Positions 13,756 to 14,226 of a stretch of 14,226 bases of DNA are shown piece after piece. The position numbers and the translations under genes were made by a program. The stretch lies in NCBI GenBank assembly GCA_900544455.1, contig UQVJ01000041.1:1-14226 (forward strand), given 5' to 3'. Under the pieces are notes generated by a model. It did no database searches, was not told the DNA's origin, and saw only the letters and a program-made list of their open reading frames with translations. This DNA comes from an uncultured Eggerthella sp. Its GTDB lineage: Bacteria > Actinomycetota > Coriobacteriia > Coriobacteriales > Eggerthellaceae. Position 1 is the first letter of the stretch; each line of letters opens with the position of its first letter.

Positions 13756-13788
13756 GCGCAGAAGTGGCGCGCAGAACCCCTTCTGCGC
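13756..13788. repeat. Dyad with two competing left arms
   Basis: GCGCAGAA occurs at 13756-13763 and again at 13769-13776, and its inverse TTCTGCGC is at 13781-13788. The nearer pair forms an 8-bp stem with a CCCC loop; the farther pair extends to 9 bp (GCGCAGAAG/CTTCTGCGC). No T tract follows on either strand. Confidence 0.65.
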
Positions 13789-13865
13789 CAGCCGGCGCCA
13801 TCAAGATCACGAAAAACAAGCGAAAGCACAAGGCTCATCGGGCGGGAGGGGGGGGGTGTCCGCCA

Positions 13866-13967
13866 GGGCGCCGTCTGGAATTCGTTGCGCCACGAAACAG
13901 GGTGCTGTCTGGGGCTTGTTGCATCACGGAACGGGGCGTTGCCTGAGACTCGCTACGCTATGGAACG
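13866..13967. repeat. Three tandem degenerate 34-bp repeats
   Basis: Consecutive units at 13866-13899, 13900-13933 and 13934-13967 are each exactly 34 nt. They share a pattern starting GGG(C/T)G..G.CTG and ending in A(C/T)G.AAC(A/G). Most differences are transitions, which suggests old duplications. Since 34 is not a multiple of three, the repeat cannot encode a protein repeat in one frame. Confidence 0.7.
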
Positions 13968-14037
13968 AGGTGCAGAAGCACAGCGGCAAACGCTGGCTAC
14001 GGCGCGGCAGCGAGCGTTGGCGGAGCGTTGGGAGGTA

Positions 14038-14109
14038 CGGCGGGTGACAGGTATTGGTGAGTGCTGGGGGGCGCGGCGGGTGACAGGTATTAGCGAGGCG
14101 CTGGGGTGG
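14038..14109. repeat. Two tandem 36-bp repeats
   Basis: Units at 14038-14073 and 14074-14109 share an identical first 18 nt (CGGCGGGTGACAGGTATT), then a diverged GAG..CTGGGG part. They lie 70 bp after the 34-bp repeats but have a different core, so the two arrays look independent. Confidence 0.75.
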
Positions 14110-14226
14110 TCATCCCTGCGCAAGGGCCAAGTTCATCAGAGGATGGCAAGATTTGTGCGCCATGCATGATTTGAGGGCTTCGGACGGCGAAAACGCCCCT
14201 TGGCGGCAAGATGTTCGCGCGGCGTA

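Larger units (their letters stand above)
13626..14226. other. 600-bp region with no convincing gene
   Basis: Open frames exist on the plus strand (longest 13672-14169, TTG start), but they lack a ribosome site. Their translations are Arg/Trp-rich and change in character along the tandem repeats, as expected for chance frames in GC-rich DNA. The region holds a three-half-site dyad at 13756-13788, a G9 run at 13848-13856, two sets of tandem repeats, and a 16-bp near-repeat beginning GGCAAGAT at 14145 and 14205. A gene entering from beyond 14226 cannot be excluded. Confidence 0.5.

Noticed and set aside
13866..13967. CRISPR array
   Set aside because: The 34-bp units are contiguous with no unique spacers, are diverged from each other, and no cas gene is nearby.
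13672..14169. 165-codon plus-strand open frame across the tandem repeats
   Set aside because: TTG start without a ribosome site, overlaps the upstream region of the DUF5679 gene, and its composition follows GC-rich repeats rather than protein constraints.

Overview
The window looks like the chromosome of an actinobacterium, most likely a Coriobacteriia member (Eggerthella/Slackia/Denitrobacterium-like). Three things point that way: the 16S rRNA 5' segment, whose V1-V2 text reads like that group from memory; a dnaK-grpE-dnaJ-hspR-clpB heat-shock cluster under a MerR-type HspR, which is the actinobacterial arrangement; and a moderate-GC genome with strong AAGGAG-like ribosome sites. The genus cannot be fixed from sequence alone. 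Every gene I can support lies on the minus strand, so the window reads from right to left.

From the right: about 600 bp without a convincing gene (13626-14226) holding degenerate 34-bp and 36-bp tandem repeats; a 51-residue DUF5679-type zinc-ribbon protein with its own terminator; a spacer; a consensus sigma-A promoter with a ~195-nt structured leader; and the heat-shock cluster dnaK, grpE, dnaJ, hspR, clpB (12837 down to 5908), closed by a strong intrinsic terminator. This set makes the DnaK/GrpE/DnaJ refolding machine, the ClpB disaggregase and the repressor HspR that normally senses free DnaK.

Next comes a small amino-acid/organic-acid group: an AGCS sodium:alanine symporter (alsT), a D-amino acid aminotransferase (dat) and an FAD-linked D-lactate/glycolate-type dehydrogenase, closed by another intrinsic terminator. 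Together they suggest import of (D-)alanine and conversion to pyruvate, with a 2-hydroxyacid dehydrogenase feeding the same pool. The alsT 5' region is unusually rich in signals: a 14-bp inverted repeat, a G8 tract, and a 10-bp hairpin that buries the Shine-Dalgarno sequence.

At the left end, after about 500 bp with no recognisable gene, two tandem promoters and a GC-rich leader precede the 5' ~360 nt of a 16S rRNA gene cut by the window edge. I found no CRISPR array, transposase, phage gene or tRNA, and no clearly new multi-gene system. The points most worth checking are the alsT leader, the duplicated alsT 3' end, the DnaK insert in an otherwise Gram-positive-type protein, and the DnaJ that lacks a zinc finger.
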